The notes beneath the pieces are model-generated. The model did no database searches, was not told where the DNA came from, and was given only the letters and a program-made list of their open reading frames with translations. Positions 31,365 through 42,736 of a stretch of DNA of 64,000 bases are shown piece after piece. The DNA is taken from contig JACGCN010000003.1 of assembly GCA_014905825.1 (NCBI GenBank), positions 992,001 to 1,056,000 on the forward strand. The letters are read 5' to 3'. The translations under genes were made by a program, and so were the position numbers. The first letter of the stretch is position 1; each line of letters starts with the position of its first letter. This DNA is from Lyophyllum atratum (lineage: Eukaryota; Basidiomycota; Agaricomycetes; Agaricales; Lyophyllaceae).

Positions 31365-32634
31365 ACCGTCTCCCTACTGCGCCTCAGCCAATTACGCCTT
31401 ATCAAGGCTGGCATAAGCGGAAACCAGATGTTAGCCATCTTCGAGTTTGGGGATGCCTTGCATACGTCTATGTGCAAAGGGATAAGCGCAAATCTCTTGA
31501 ACCTCACATGCAGAGATGCGTCTTCATTGGTTATCCGCCCGGATACAAGGGCTGGTTGTTTTACAATCCACAAACCAAAAAGACTATCATCTCAGAGAGA
31601 GCAGAGTTTGATGAGCGCTATTTCCCCGGACTATCTGTCACTACTAGACCTCCGCCTCCACCTCCGCCTATGCCCCCTGTAGATCTCCATATCCGCCGTG
31701 AGCAGTCTTCTCCCATTCAGGATGCAGTTCAACTACCTGCACTCGATGATGGGGGGGGAGACATTTTGCTTCATCGATTGCCTCCAGCACCTCCTGCACT
31801 TGAAAATCGTCCTATCACGCCGCCTCCGCCTCCTGCACCTGCCCAGCATCACGAGCATTCACCTGAACCTGAAACGCCACCAGCTCGCAATCCAACACCG
31901 CTTCCTGCACTTGCAACACCACCTCCTGCACCAGTGTCGCCGCCTCTTGCACAACGCCGTGAGAAACGCACTGTTAAGCCTCCTGGCAACTGGTGGGTTG
32001 TTGCACGAAATCCTCCACGAGGATGAGCCGGAAGCGCCAGAGGATGAGCATTTCGAAGATGTGCAGTTTGCGGGAATGGCTTCTAGCTCAGATCCGCGCA
32101 CATACAAGCAGGCAATGAAGGCACCGGATGCAGAGAAATGGAGAGATGCTGCTAATGCCGAAATGACATCGTTGGTTGGCAATGGCACTTGGGAGATCGT
32201 TGACTTGCCTTCTGATAAAAAGGCAATTGGCTCTGGTTGGGTATTTCGCATTAAGCGCAATGCAGACGGTTCTATTGAGCGCTGACCGCTCCATTTACAT
32301 TTATGTCAAGGGAGAGGTCAAGATCATTGTCCCCATCTACATCGATGATATCACACTTGCATCGAAATCCACTTCTGCGCTTGACAAGGCTGTCAATGAG
32401 CTCTCTCAGCACTTCAAAATCCGTGACTTGGGTGCTTCTAAATTCCTGCTGGGTGTTGAAATCATCCGTGACCGTCCCAATCACTCAATTGCGCTCTCCC
32501 AACGTCAATACATTGTTGACATGCTCGAGCGCTATGGCATGAGCGATTGCAACCCCGTCTCCACGCCTATGGCACCAGGGACAAAGCTTTCTAAAGCAAT
32601 GCATGCTCAAACAATTGAGTGCGATATAGCTTGA
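31354..32634 (+). pseudogene. pol: copia-2 pol remnants: integrase C-terminus and partial RT
   Basis: The first part (31354-32026) has the integrase tail (PDVSHLRVWGCLAYVYVQRD, VFIGYPPGYKGW) and a Pro-rich linker. Then, shifted in frame, comes the RT start (PDAEKWRDAANAEM, GNGTWEIVDLP) to about 32281. A second internal deletion joins this to IYVKGEVKIIVPIYIDDITL (RT catalytic YIDD motif) and SQHFKIRDLG, ending at 32634. The first half of the RT palm, the RNase H domain and the 3' LTR are missing. It cannot act alone. Confidence 0.88.
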
Positions 32635-33086
32635 TAGTGCTCACAGTTGGCCAATAACACGATCTTTGACTCCCTCTGCCTGGCCTGGATAGAAGCTAAT
32701 TTGACTTGAAGCATGTGAAGGTACGCCATGGGTATCAGGAGCGTCAGCGGCTGGTAGTCGTGAAAAATTGGTGCATGGCGTCTTCACGCGTCATGCAGTG
32801 TTCGGAAACAAGGTGGGAGGCCGTCCACCCAAAGGTAGATGGCAAGGAAGAGGTAATGGGGGGGAAAAATCCACGCCCATGATTGGTCTGCGAAGATATC
32901 TAAATGAAAAAGACATTGAGAATTGATTGGTGAACGGCTGTAGGAAGAATCATAAGATATTCTTGATTCCAAGCTTGAGAATATGACTTACACCGAGAGT
33001 GAGATACACTGGGAAGCCACAATATGAACTTATGGATAGCGCCCCAACGCCTGTTAAAAGATTAATTAACACTTGGCATGGAATGC
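32635..33086. other. Unassigned spacer
   Basis: No gene recognised between the truncated copia-2 and the inverted solo LTR. The minus-strand ORF at 32784-32972 has no supporting features. Confidence 0.4.
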
Positions 33087-33448
33087 TGTTAGAACAGGCA
33101 AGAGCAGGGATGTCAGGTTAGACAGCTACAAGCTGAAGTCCGAAGTTAGAAACTGGTTTATTGAGGAACTGACTGATCTACTCACCTGAAGTCCGAAGTT
33201 AGAAACTGGGGACTTCAGGTCAATCTAATCTACTATATATACTGTGCACAAGAAGGCTGTGTGCACTGGTTAGATGGTAGCTAAGGAAACTGATCTGGTC
33301 AACAGGCAGTGTAGTAAGTCACCATCAAGATGGTGATGCAACCAACACAGCCTGCAACACAGGAATGCTGCACAGTAACAACCATCAAGATGGTTGATGG
33401 GAGATAGGTTGGGAACGAGATTAGATAGCCCAGAAGGCGTTTCTAACA
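33087..33448 (-). repeat. Solo LTR of the copia-2 family, inverted
   Basis: 362 bp. Read on the minus strand it starts TGTTAGAAACGCC and ends GTTCTAACA. The flanks (AATGC and ACAGG) do not match, so no target duplication remains. It is not the 3' LTR of copia-2 because the orientation is opposite. Confidence 0.9.
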
Positions 33449-34151
33449 ACAGGTTCAAGTTCGATATGCATGGTGAATATATACCCCCAAATTTGATGCG
33501 ATGCACGTGGGTTGTCACAAATTCGGGTAAGAAACATTGGCTCTACTCTTATTTACCTTACCATAGATTATTAGGAATCGTGAGGCCTGCTGGGAAAGAT
33601 CTCGACAGGCAGCAGCTAGGCGTTGTGCTGAAAAGTAATGTTTCTGCAATGTTCGCATGAATATACCAATCTAACCATCTACCCAGGAAGCTGAGAGCCC
33701 AAGAACATGCACTGTCCAGCAATGAAGCAGACGGCAGCCTGCCACTGTTCCCCACTCTCGTCGACATCGGATATGAGTACCTGACACAGTCCTTGCTCGG
33801 GTACGTGCTCAATTTATCCGGTGTTTCAGGCTGGATTAACACTACACCTTACTTAGGGACGATGATGTGGCGGCTGAGATCCAGGATGAGATGAACATCG
33901 CGTACTACTTGTTGCACGGGGAATAGTTGGCCTCCTATTTCTAGAATACACATGTTTCGCGTCCCAGCACATGGTCCGTTTCTTTGCCAAAATCATGAGC
34001 GCAAATTAATCATTGAATTTCAAAGATACAGCCAATTGTTTTGATCGTATGGAAATCATTGAAGCGATAGTCTGGGTTGGTGATATATCAGTGCTCTAGA
34101 ATTCGACAGGCATACCCCTCACATCCAAACCCATACCCTAACCCATCCACT
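33449..34151 (+). other. Possible exon remnants, unrecognised
   Basis: Short open stretches that read like fragments of a spliced gene (RAQEHALSSNEADGSLPLF and AAEIQDEMNIAYYLLHGE, 33690-33925) separated by plausible introns. No family recognised. The rest shows nothing. Confidence 0.25.
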
Positions 34152-36625
34152 ATGGCACCACGTCCCTGGGCAGAACCCGAGCAACTGATATTCTTGAACG
34201 GCTATCTCAGCTACCTTGATATAGTGGCAGAGAAACAAGCGGACCATGATGACACTAAGCTCAACAAGTTCTTCAATTCGACTACAGCGGATTGGTTCAA
34301 GAATTGGCCGGAAATCGACGCGTGTATTGCTTCCAATAAGCTTCCAGCTGAGGCAGTGAGAAGCGACGATTACAATGATAAATGGACGCGGGACCACAAC
34401 AAGACCTACAAGGCAGCAATCAATGCTCGTTCAAAGGTGAGTTCTATTCCATACTGACCAAGATTTTATCTTACTTGTGCGTTACAGAGGCTGAAAGAGC
34501 GGTACCGTAATCAATACCAGAAGGCCACGAATAACGGTGCTGCACAACGCAAGACTGTCAAACAACTGGTTGCTATGAAGCCGAAACATTTACGGTTACA
34601 TAAGGTGGAAGAGCTTTACCAGGTCAAGTATAAGGAGAAAGTGGACGCGCTTTTGGAGGAGGCACTTGGTGACGACAAGGGCGGAGGTGACGATGGTAGC
34701 GATGAGGAAGTCGAAGGTGGCGCTGCGTGGAAAGCGGCTGATGAAAAGACTCACACATGGAAAACACGGATGGTCGTCAAGAAGGCTTGGTTGGAAGAGA
34801 CGGACGAAGTGAAGGAGGAGATCAAGAAGGAAATGGAGAAGGAGAAGAACGACAAAATAGCGATGCTCGAGGGGACAAAGGAGTGTCTAGAACGTACCTC
34901 GGAAAGCTGCGCCCTTCGTCCGTGTCATAGCATATTAACAAATCTGAAATAGCGCGATTAGGCACCAGATCAGTCTTCTGGAGGCGGTGTGCAAGGAAAT
35001 CAACTGATTGACAGGATGGTCGACATTGGTGGTAACAGGCGGTCCCACTCCTGTGCATAAGGAAAAGATAATGCATACGTACGTGACACGTCGCCATAGG
35101 CTTTGATTTGATAAGACAGGGCTGACATGTGAATAAGTGTTAGCTTCGGTGAAAATCAAGATGGGAGGGACTATTGCCAGGCGTACCAGCAAGACATGCA
35201 TGCCTTGGACAACTCTTATATCGGGTGGTTGAAGGAGGTCTATCATAAGTTAACAGTTCCTCCAATTCACCTCACTTACCACCATTATCAGCCAAGCATG
35301 GAGTTCATGGACGTCAACAACTAGCCGCTGATCCGGACTCGGTTGCCTCAGACGTTGATCAGGAAGGACCAGGGCCGGCACACGACGGAACATCAGACAA
35401 ATTAATCTCCTTCGACAATCGCGACAATGACGAGTCGGCTCAATTAATCTCCTTCGACAATCGCGATGATGAGTCGGCTAATCCTCTCCCGAAAGATCCG
35501 TTGACACCTGTCCCCTATTCCACCGACATTCTCTCCTCCTCCTCGCCATCAACCGGCACTGTGATAGATCACCCCTCTAATACGGGCATCGTGGCGACTA
35601 ATGATACCAATGGCTCCCAACAGCAACTTGATCTCGATAATCGCTCCGGACAGATTGATGGCGACTTCAACTTTCCTCAGCAGTGGGACCGTATCCCGGA
35701 CATCAACACGGGATCGCAGATCTTGGTCACCGAAACCAATTGGGGCGCCATTCAACTTCCATTTTTCAACTTCGACCAATTGCCCGCCACAAACGTCTCT
35801 GGAGGCTCAACCGCGTCAATAAGTGCACCTGGTACTATGCTCGCCCCATCATCCAGTCTTGTAAATGGTTTCGTATTTCAGAATGGGCCTTTTCTATCTA
35901 CTCCCTCATCGTACGACTCGGGTCCGCAACAGGCGAATGGCGTCCTGTCAATGCCATCTCCTCAACCCCTGGTACCACTCTCATTCGCCAATATGAGTCA
36001 ATCAGCTGCTGAAGCCAACTGCGATGTAGTCGCCCAGGACTCCACACGCGCCCATGATCCAGTTCTACAGGAAGGGAGTCAGAGCTTTCCTATGACTCGT
36101 CCGGCACTCACAGATCATGGAGTTAGAGAATCAGCGGAAAATGATGTGGGGTCTGGACATGGAGGAAGCGGACGTGGACGTGGACGTGGACGCGGTCGAG
36201 GAGGACGTGGAGGGAACGCTGGGACAGGAGGGGCGGATCTCAACCAGGAGGAATTCGACCAGGTCCAGGACGGTGTCGCCAATCCAGCGCAATCCCAACC
36301 TGAGGACACATCTTCCACCCCTCCCTCCAATAGCCCTGATACGACATCGGGTAACCAGGCTGGAGAAGACCGACCCGCAGACCCCCCCATGGCTCGCATC
36401 AAGTGTGTCATCAAGCCGACAAAGGACATTGATGGCGCGGTCCGAGCTCTCCCTGGAGAGGCAGCTGCCGCACGTGCAGCTGCTCAGGCATTGCGATCAG
36501 AATCTGCTTCTTCCAAAGGCAAGGCTCCTGAACCTCGTAGTGCTTCGTCCAAAAGGTGAGTATTTTTCATTCAAAACGTCTCCTCGTAATGCTAATTCAA
36601 TTCTTGTAGGGGTAGAAATGCCTAA
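34152..36625 (+). pseudogene. Mushroom-specific multi-exon gene, in-frame TGA in exon 3
   Basis: Exon 1 34152-34436 (MAPRPWAEPEQLIFLNGYL); 51-nt intron; exon 2 from 34488 (RLKERYRNQYQ), Lys/Glu-rich with a probable coiled coil. Later exons contain QISLLEAVCKEIN, LTGWSTLVVTGGPTP and DNSYIGWLKEVY. Another exon, from about 35294, has HGVHGRQQLAADPDSVASDV and leads into a low-complexity C-terminal region (to 36555) with an RGG-like tract (GRGRGRGRGGRGG). A last intron (36556-36609) gives the ending KRGRNA. The layout fits a family of unknown function found in many mushrooms. A TGA at 35005-35007 sits where Arg would fit (EIN-LTGW). A 34-bp direct duplication (LISFDNRD twice, 35400-35480) lies before the C-terminal region. 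Exon 2-3 borders are unsure. Confidence 0.6.
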
Positions 36626-36714
36626 ATAGTATACAAATTGTTTATGTAGAGCCGTGTGAATGAAATGTTTCTGCCTTGATCTTACATCGATATCACTGTG
36701 TAACTTGTTGTGTT

Positions 36715-37615
36715 CCCGGTGATATATCACGGAGCTGCACTTACACAATATCACCGGACGCTCCTATGTGATGTATCACCAAGCCTCGCGTAGGCATTTT
36801 ACTAGTAGAGTGTAGCATGATATATCATGATATATCACAATACCTAGGAGGTGTTGTCAAGTGTTCCTCGGTGATATATCACCTGCGGCACTGAACTGTC
36901 GATGGCTCCGTGATATATCACATAGCAAACCACGTGGACACTTATCACGGAAGACTGACTACGTCTCTGACTTAGAGAAAAATCAACAGAATGGTGATAT
37001 ATCACGGTCTGTGTACTGGCAGGGTGAGATAGGAGTCCTAGTTCTCGATGGCATGGCCGCAGAAGAGGACCACGAGGTGTTGCAAAAGGCAGGGATTTTG
37101 AGGAAAAGATATGCTAGCGCTGTACACTAGAGTGTATATCGAGGAGGGAGCAGGAAAGAGGATGGGAGGCGGTGTACCCTGCATATGCCAGATTTGGAAA
37201 TCCCGGCTGAAAATCCCAAAATGGTCCCAAGGCGCACCTGTATTTCAAAAGATGCCCAATCCGGACCGTGGTAACCCTTGCATAGGCGAGAATCCCTGAA
37301 TGGTCGTGAGAGGCGCACTGTATTTCAAAAAACCCCAATCAGGAATGGGAGCGGGCGGGAACCCATATGCGACGCGTGGCGGGAACAATTTGTAATGCAC
37401 AGCATTTGGGTAGGTAGGGAAAGTGCCGGGAATAGTTGATGCCGAGACATGCTGAGGTCGCAGAGCCCTGTAAAGGTCGTGATATATCACCTGAATGCGC
37501 GCCAAAGGACGTGATATATCACCTTGCAAGATACGAAAAAGCCTATATTGCGGGCTTACATATATCATCTGTCTATGCACAATCATGGGCAGATGATATA
37601 TGATATTACCAGCCA
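36715..37615. repeat. GTGATATATCAC palindrome cluster
   Basis: About ten copies of the 12-bp palindrome GTGATATATCAC or close variants, for example near 36719, 36830, 36871, 36911, 36993, 37480 and 37512, spread over 900 bp. Single copies occur at 25830 and 34080. Inside, 37190-37350 holds two imperfect direct repeats around GGCGCACCTGTATTTCAAAA and GGCGCACTGTATTTCAAAA. No ORF is credible. The design (dense private palindrome) resembles the CCGGT and TCCGATCGGA blocks. Confidence 0.6.
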
Positions 37616-37624
37616 TGCCTGCTG

Positions 37625-38785
37625 GACTCGGTCACGACCGGTCGTAGTCAGTCACGACCGGTTGTGACCGACGTCAAGGCCGCGAAATCACACATATCTA
37701 CACTAAGAGCACATAACTACTATTTAATGACAACCCATATATTAACAAAGTAACTACTACAGAAGAACCTGTGTCGGATATTAGATGAATAGCATAGAGA
37801 TATTGTAGAAGTTAACTTACATTGTAGACGACGTGGCGAGATGATCGTGATCGGAAAATGATGAGGCCTTGAAGCTGAGATGACACAGCGGTGGTCTGAG
37901 CGACGTGGCGGTGGCGTCGAGCGTCGTCGAATGACGTGGCGGTCGAGCGACGTGTCAGTCGTGGGGAGATGGCGGGGGTGAGCGCGTGGTGTGGTGATTC
38001 TGACATGGTGGCGGCATGAGTGCGGCTGTGGGCCACTGCGGCGGTCAGAGGATGTAGCGGGGGTGGCGGGAGTGGTGGTGGCCAGGGCGACATTGCAGCA
38101 GTTGCGTGTGGGCTGCGTCGCGCATCGTCCGGTGACGTGGCGCTCGAGAGACGTGGCGGTCGAGCGACGTGGCGAGGGCGAGGGGTGAGTGATGTTGCTT
38201 GGTTGTGGGCTGCACCGGGCGTCATCATGCGCTGGGTGGGTGAAGTGGGGGATGATACCGGGCTTCAGGTCGTGCAGAGGAGGGCTATGGCCTCTGAGTG
38301 CCGTCTCCTTGTGCTAATTAGTGGCAAATGGTTGTGGTGGGTGCGACGACACACCTCGCGGCCCTCCCCCAGCTGGGGTCATCTGCCCCGCTGCTCTCTT
38401 CCCCAGCCATTCCTTTGGTAGTTGTCCTTCTGGATCCATGGAGGCCTTGCGAGGTATTGCCAGGTGCGGAGTCAGTGCCGGTGTTGAGCGTACTGCGCCA
38501 GGGGACGCGACGGCGGTGGCGGTGGTGTGGTGATGGTGCGAGGAAGTCAACAACCAATGCTGTTGCCGTGTACTTACCATGTGACTTGTCGGTTCTGACT
38601 GGTCGTGACTGGTCCTGACCGGTTGTCACAGGCCGGCATTTCCGAGGAACCGCAACCGCCAGGCTTTGGGAATCAGCCGCAACCGCAACTGCAAGTCCGG
38701 TTGTTTCCGGTTGCGGTCCGGTCAAGTTGCGGTCTTTTTTGGTTGGTGCGACCGGACCTCGAAAGCCTACCGACCGGCCTCGGCA
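37625..38785. repeat. Composite repeat 2: CCGGT blocks around a GC-rich TGACGTGG core
   Basis: A short left block (37625-37675, CACGACCGGTCGTAGTCAG), a core (37800-38560) with repeated GACGTGGCGG and GCGACGTGGCG, and a right block (38587-38785) ending GACCGGACCTCGAAAGCCTA. The core resembles composite 1, and 37690-37790 resembles the reverse complement of 52150-52250. The ORFs within are compositional shadows. Confidence 0.65.
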
Positions 38786-38838
38786 TTTTCGAACACCACT
38801 AATGAAATTCAAGCCACTGGATTGATAGCTGCCAGGCT

Positions 38839-39457
38839 GCATTCCATACGGCGGGCCTCCATACACACGCTGGCGAAAACCCGGAGCTACGCGCATTCTA
38901 TTTCATGCTGTGTCGATTTCTCAAGTTGCCTGTAGTCCTTGTCTTTGTCTCTGACGGCCCAGGTTGCCCAGCTGTCAAGCGTGGTCGATCTGTACGACCG
39001 CAAGCATTGTGGATTGTCAGAGCATTCGGCTTCTATACTCATCAAGTGAGTGTGGCTGGCTTCATTATTCATATGCTTATAGCTGGCTCGTGAAATACTA
39101 GGCTCCAGGCGAGGCTGAGGCAGAGCTAGCGAAGCTCAACAGCCAGAGATTGATCGACGTGATCTGGACAGACGATTCGGATACACTTGTGTTTGGCGGA
39201 CAATGCGTCATTTGCAGGTAGAGTCCAACCCATCCGTTTATACCTTGTTTGACGCACTCACACAGTGGCATATATTTTTTGCTAGCCTACCTGGGTCCAA
39301 CACATTTGACAGTGTCCACATATATACTGCAGATTCCATCGAGCATTCTGACGGCATCAAATTAACTCTTGGCGGTCTGATCTTATTCGCTCTTCTAGCA
39401 GGTGGTTTGCGCAGGGCATTCCAAATGCTGAGCAATGGAGAAGCCGTGAGCCCATGA
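38839..39457 (+). pseudogene. XPG/GEN1-like nuclease fragment
   Basis: The exon to 39045 contains GENPELRAFYFMLCRFLKLP, VFVSDGPGCPAVKRG and a helical link ending FGFYTHQ. A 56-nt intron (39046-39101) follows. The next exon starts APGEAEAELAKLN and continues IWTDDSDTLVFGG, the XPG-I core with its metal-binding Glu and Asp residues. A later exon has FDSVHIYTADSIEHSDGIKL and GGLILFALLAGG, then loses the expected DYD motif and ends by 39457. The N-terminal XPG-N domain is missing; the CCGGT block ends about 55 bp upstream. Related structure-specific endonucleases are expanded in mushrooms. This copy is truncated at both ends. Confidence 0.8.
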
Positions 39458-39913
39458 TCCCATGGATCACTGCTTTTTGCATACAACATTTCGGTTGGGG
39501 AAGAGACAGTGGGATCATAAAGCAGTTTTGGACTAGTCTATGGGAGGGTGTTGCTTTTCGTATGCTTTGCTCGGTACTTGATTCTTTTCGCACTTCACTC
39601 CAGTCCACTCACGCTCTCACATCAGCCACTTGTACTTTGAAACAATGTGTCCAGCATCCTGTTGTCTGACACGGGCAGTAAACACTTGTAAACAACGCGT
39701 CGATGTTGGCGCAAATGCCTCTATAAAATCCGGGGGGCCAATCACTAAGGTCTGAATGTTGTACCATAGGATTCCGTGGATGCAAAAATTAGAAGTACAG
39801 TGTATGTGAAAGCTACACAGTCTAGCCAGGCATCTTGATCCGAGTCTGTTTCGTGTTCGAGTGTGTACCATACAAAATAAATACAACATCGATCACAGAG
39901 ACCAGCACAAACC
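39458..39913. other. Unassigned spacer
   Basis: No credible gene or repeat boundary seen between the XPG-like fragment and the minus-strand ORFs. Confidence 0.4.
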
Positions 39914-40260
39914 TTAGCCCTTCATTTTCTTTACTCGGACCCGGGCATCAACAGCTAGAGCGCGCTTCCTTTTTCCATTCCCTACAATGTGAGGTAATGA
40001 TGCAGGCTCGAGGGCTAGTACAGCCCCTCCACGGAATGGAGACTGCAGTGCTGGAGAATCGGCTTGCGGAGGTGAAGTTGATGGAGATGTAGACGGTGTT
40101 GGAAACAAACGAGCAGGTGTGGTGGTAGCAGCAACTATTGAAATGTTCAGTGTGACCCACTGCATCGTAGAAATATACAACGACTCTGTTTTCCTTGCGC
40201 AATTTCGTGACATCTTTTATGAGTGCATTCAGCCCTTTTCGTTGCTTGTCCTGTCCTGGC
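39914..40260 (-). pseudogene. Unknown coding remnant joined to copia-3
   Basis: Reading left from about 40265, LNALIKDVTKLRKENRVVVY continues from the copia-3 sequence FEDVQFAGM without a stop. After an intron-like gap a Pro/Ser-rich tail ends near 39914 (KRALAVDARVRVKKMKG). It looks like the C-terminal part of another gene, placed next to copia-3 by deletion or insertion. No family recognised. Confidence 0.3.
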
Positions 40261-40264
40261 ATGT

Positions 40265-41912
40265 CCTCCGACTCCTCCATTCCTGCAAACTGCACATCTT
40301 CGAAATGCTCATCCTCTGGCGCTTCTGGCTCATACTCGTCGCTGCTATCAGGGATAGCAGGTGGGGGATTTCGTGCAACAACCCACCAGTTGCCAGGCTT
40401 AACAGTGCGTTTCTCACGACGTTGAGTGCAGGAAGCAGTGTTGGATTGCAAGCTGGTGGCGTTTCAGGTTCAGGTGAATGCCCGTGATGCTGGGCAGGTG
40501 CAGGAGGCGGAGGCGGCGTGATAGGACAATTTTCAGGTGCAGGAGGCGCTGGAGGCAATTGATGAAGCAAAATGTCTCTCCCCCCATCATTGAGTGCAGG
40601 TAGTTGAACTGCATCCTGAATGGGAGAAGAGTGCTCACGGTGGATATGGAGATCTACAGGGGGCATAGGCGGAGGTGGAGGCGGAGGTCTAGTGGTGACA
40701 TGATAGACATAGCGCTCATCGCTCTGAGATGATAGTCTTTTTGGTTTGTGGATTGTAAAAACAACCAGCCCTTGCATCCGGGCGGATAACCAATGAAGAC
40801 CCATCTCTGCATGTGAGGTTCAAGAGATTTGCGCTTATCCCTTTGCACATAGACGTATGCAAGACATCCCCAAACTCGAAGATGGCTAACATCTGGTTTG
40901 CGCTTATGCCAGCCTTGATAAGGCGTAATTGGCTGAGGCGCAGTAGGGAGACGGTTTAAAATATTGGAATGCAACAGGGGGTATAGTTGCGAACCCAATT
41001 TTGGTGGGGCATCATGTGAGTAGTGGCGCCTGTGTCTGCTCTGCAATCCAATCAAAGTCAGCATGGAGCTGAAGCGGAGTAGAGAGATCAGAATGGTCTG
41101 GGAGACGAGTACTTCCGCGGGGGTGTCCTTGGCTGCATTAGCCTGTTCTGAGCGCTTTTTCTGGCGTGGCCTTTGTGCATTGTCTTTAGCCTGCTTCTGT
41201 GCCCTTTGATAAGCGAAGCATTTAGTCACATTATGACCAGGTTTGCCACAGAAGTCACAAATTGCGTTGACCAGGGCTGCAGCCATGGCAATTGTGGAGG
41301 CAAAAGTGTCTGCAGCGCGACGACGACGTTGGGTTTCCTCTGTAACAAAGGCTTGCTGAATGGTAGCCTTGTCGAGTTTGTCAAGAAGGAGGAGAGACGA
41401 GGTGAAGTTGGAGAACTCTTCAGGCAGAGATCTAATGAGTGCCATGGAGGCTAGCTCACTGTCCAATTCGTCAATGCTGAAGGAAGCAGGGCGCAAATCC
41501 TTGATGCGACGCAATGCCAGGTCAATTGTTCATAAGAGTTTGAAGTGACTCCTCTTCCTCCTTTCTGATAGAATAAGTCGTCATAGGCATTAAAACGAGT
41601 GCCAGGGCGCTTTTAGTGCTTTCCACATCTGCACAGAGTCATCAGAGATTCCTTGAAAATGAATCCTCTGGTCAGGCTGGACCGTTAAGTAGATGTGACC
41701 AGCTGCCTCAGCTAGCAGTTCCCAGGCATCGACGGCAGCATGGTCCGTGGAGGTGCGGGGTGATGACACAGCAGGCAGAGTAGATTTGCCTGAAACGATG
41801 CGCCAGAGGCCCTGGGACATCAGCCAGGCTTGCATTTCACCTGACCAGGTGGGATAATTGGTAGCGTCAAGTTTGGCAAAGCCAAGTTTGGTGGTGCCAA
41901 CACTGTCGAGCT
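40265..41912 (-). pseudogene. copia-3: inverted, deleted copy of the copia-2 family
   Basis: On the minus strand, gag begins near 41912 without its first codons (TTKLGFAKLDATN), then QAWLMSQGLWRIVSG, the zinc knuckle CDFCGKPGHNVTKC (about 41250), and a jump at about 40990 from the protease region straight to the integrase tail (PDVSHLRVWGCLAYVYVQRD). The junction is identical to copia-2. It ends after FEDVQFAGM at about 40265, so RT and RNase H are missing. Small indels add frameshifts. No LTR is attached. Confidence 0.88.
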
Positions 41913-41975
41913 AGGCTTCCGTTACTTCAGCAAGAAAGGTATTTGCTCGAATGTCGGGAGCGTCTTCTTCTGGTA

Positions 41976-42736
41976 CTAGCCCGCTACAGATCCCGATGCG
42001 TCAGCAAGGGCGGCAAAGATATCATAGCAATTAACGTACTTGCGAACTCGTTGTAGCGCTATGTCCATACAGTTCTTGATAGCATCCCACACGATGACGG
42101 AGGTTGCAGGGTGGTGGCGGGCAAGAGATGGGTCGGCTGCATCCTGCTCCTTACGAATGCGAAGGGCTCCGAAGAAAAGCTTCTTCAACTGTGACTAATT
42201 GAGGTGTCAATCTTGAATTAATGCTGACGACGGTATAGAAAATGTACGGCACCAACAAACCCTGGTATGTCAATCCCTTTCCTTGTTCGCTTCGGCTGTT
42301 CTGCACAGAGTTGATGAAGACGAGGAGGGAGTGCTCGTCCACGATGTCGTCCATAATCTGTTTCTTCTCGATTGCTATGTCAAGGAACTCCTGGGGTGTC
42401 AACAGAAATGTATGGGATGGGATCTGTTTCGACTTACCTCCCAGGCTCGCACCATTGCGCGCTGTGTCTTGAGGCCTCCCGCTCGGCGATTTCCCTCTGC
42501 TCGTTGTGTCGTGTCCCTAGACCCTTCGCAACAACGTGAATTACCACATCCATCTTCTCCTCCGGAACATTCAAGATCGACAGCTGTCTGATGACTTCTC
42601 GCACGGCATTTTTGACAATTCCCCCTTTGGCTTTGAGGTAGGCTTCTCCAGGGACAGTATGCGCCGCTGTAGATGCCTTCCTAACAGCGCATTCACGCTG
42701 TCCATTTCTGAAATCTGTGTACCTTGAGACCCACAT
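41976..42736 (-). CDS. Unknown multi-exon gene or fragment
   Basis: Three exon-like stretches on the minus strand. 42736-42434 ends at a donor (GCEPGR|GTAAGT type) and is helical (VREVIRQLSILNVPEEKMDV). 42402 to about 42200 has MTPQEFLDIAIEKKQIMDDI. The last, to 41976, has FFGALRIRKEQDAADPSLAR and VRKYVNCYDIFAAL. Splice borders look normal. Similar helical N-terminal sequences occur in mushroom proteins of unknown function. Whether the gene is complete is unclear; copia-3 starts just downstream. Confidence 0.45.

Noticed and set aside
29198..33448. One complete LTR element with LTRs at both ends
   Set aside because: The right-hand LTR is in the opposite orientation and has no matching TSD, and the internal sequence ends at 32634 before any RNase H. 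It is a 5' LTR with a truncated body plus a separate solo LTR.
37812..38900. Long ORFs on both strands of composite repeat 2
   Set aside because: They cross the CCGGT block and repeat core and show only low-complexity Arg/Pro/His sequence.
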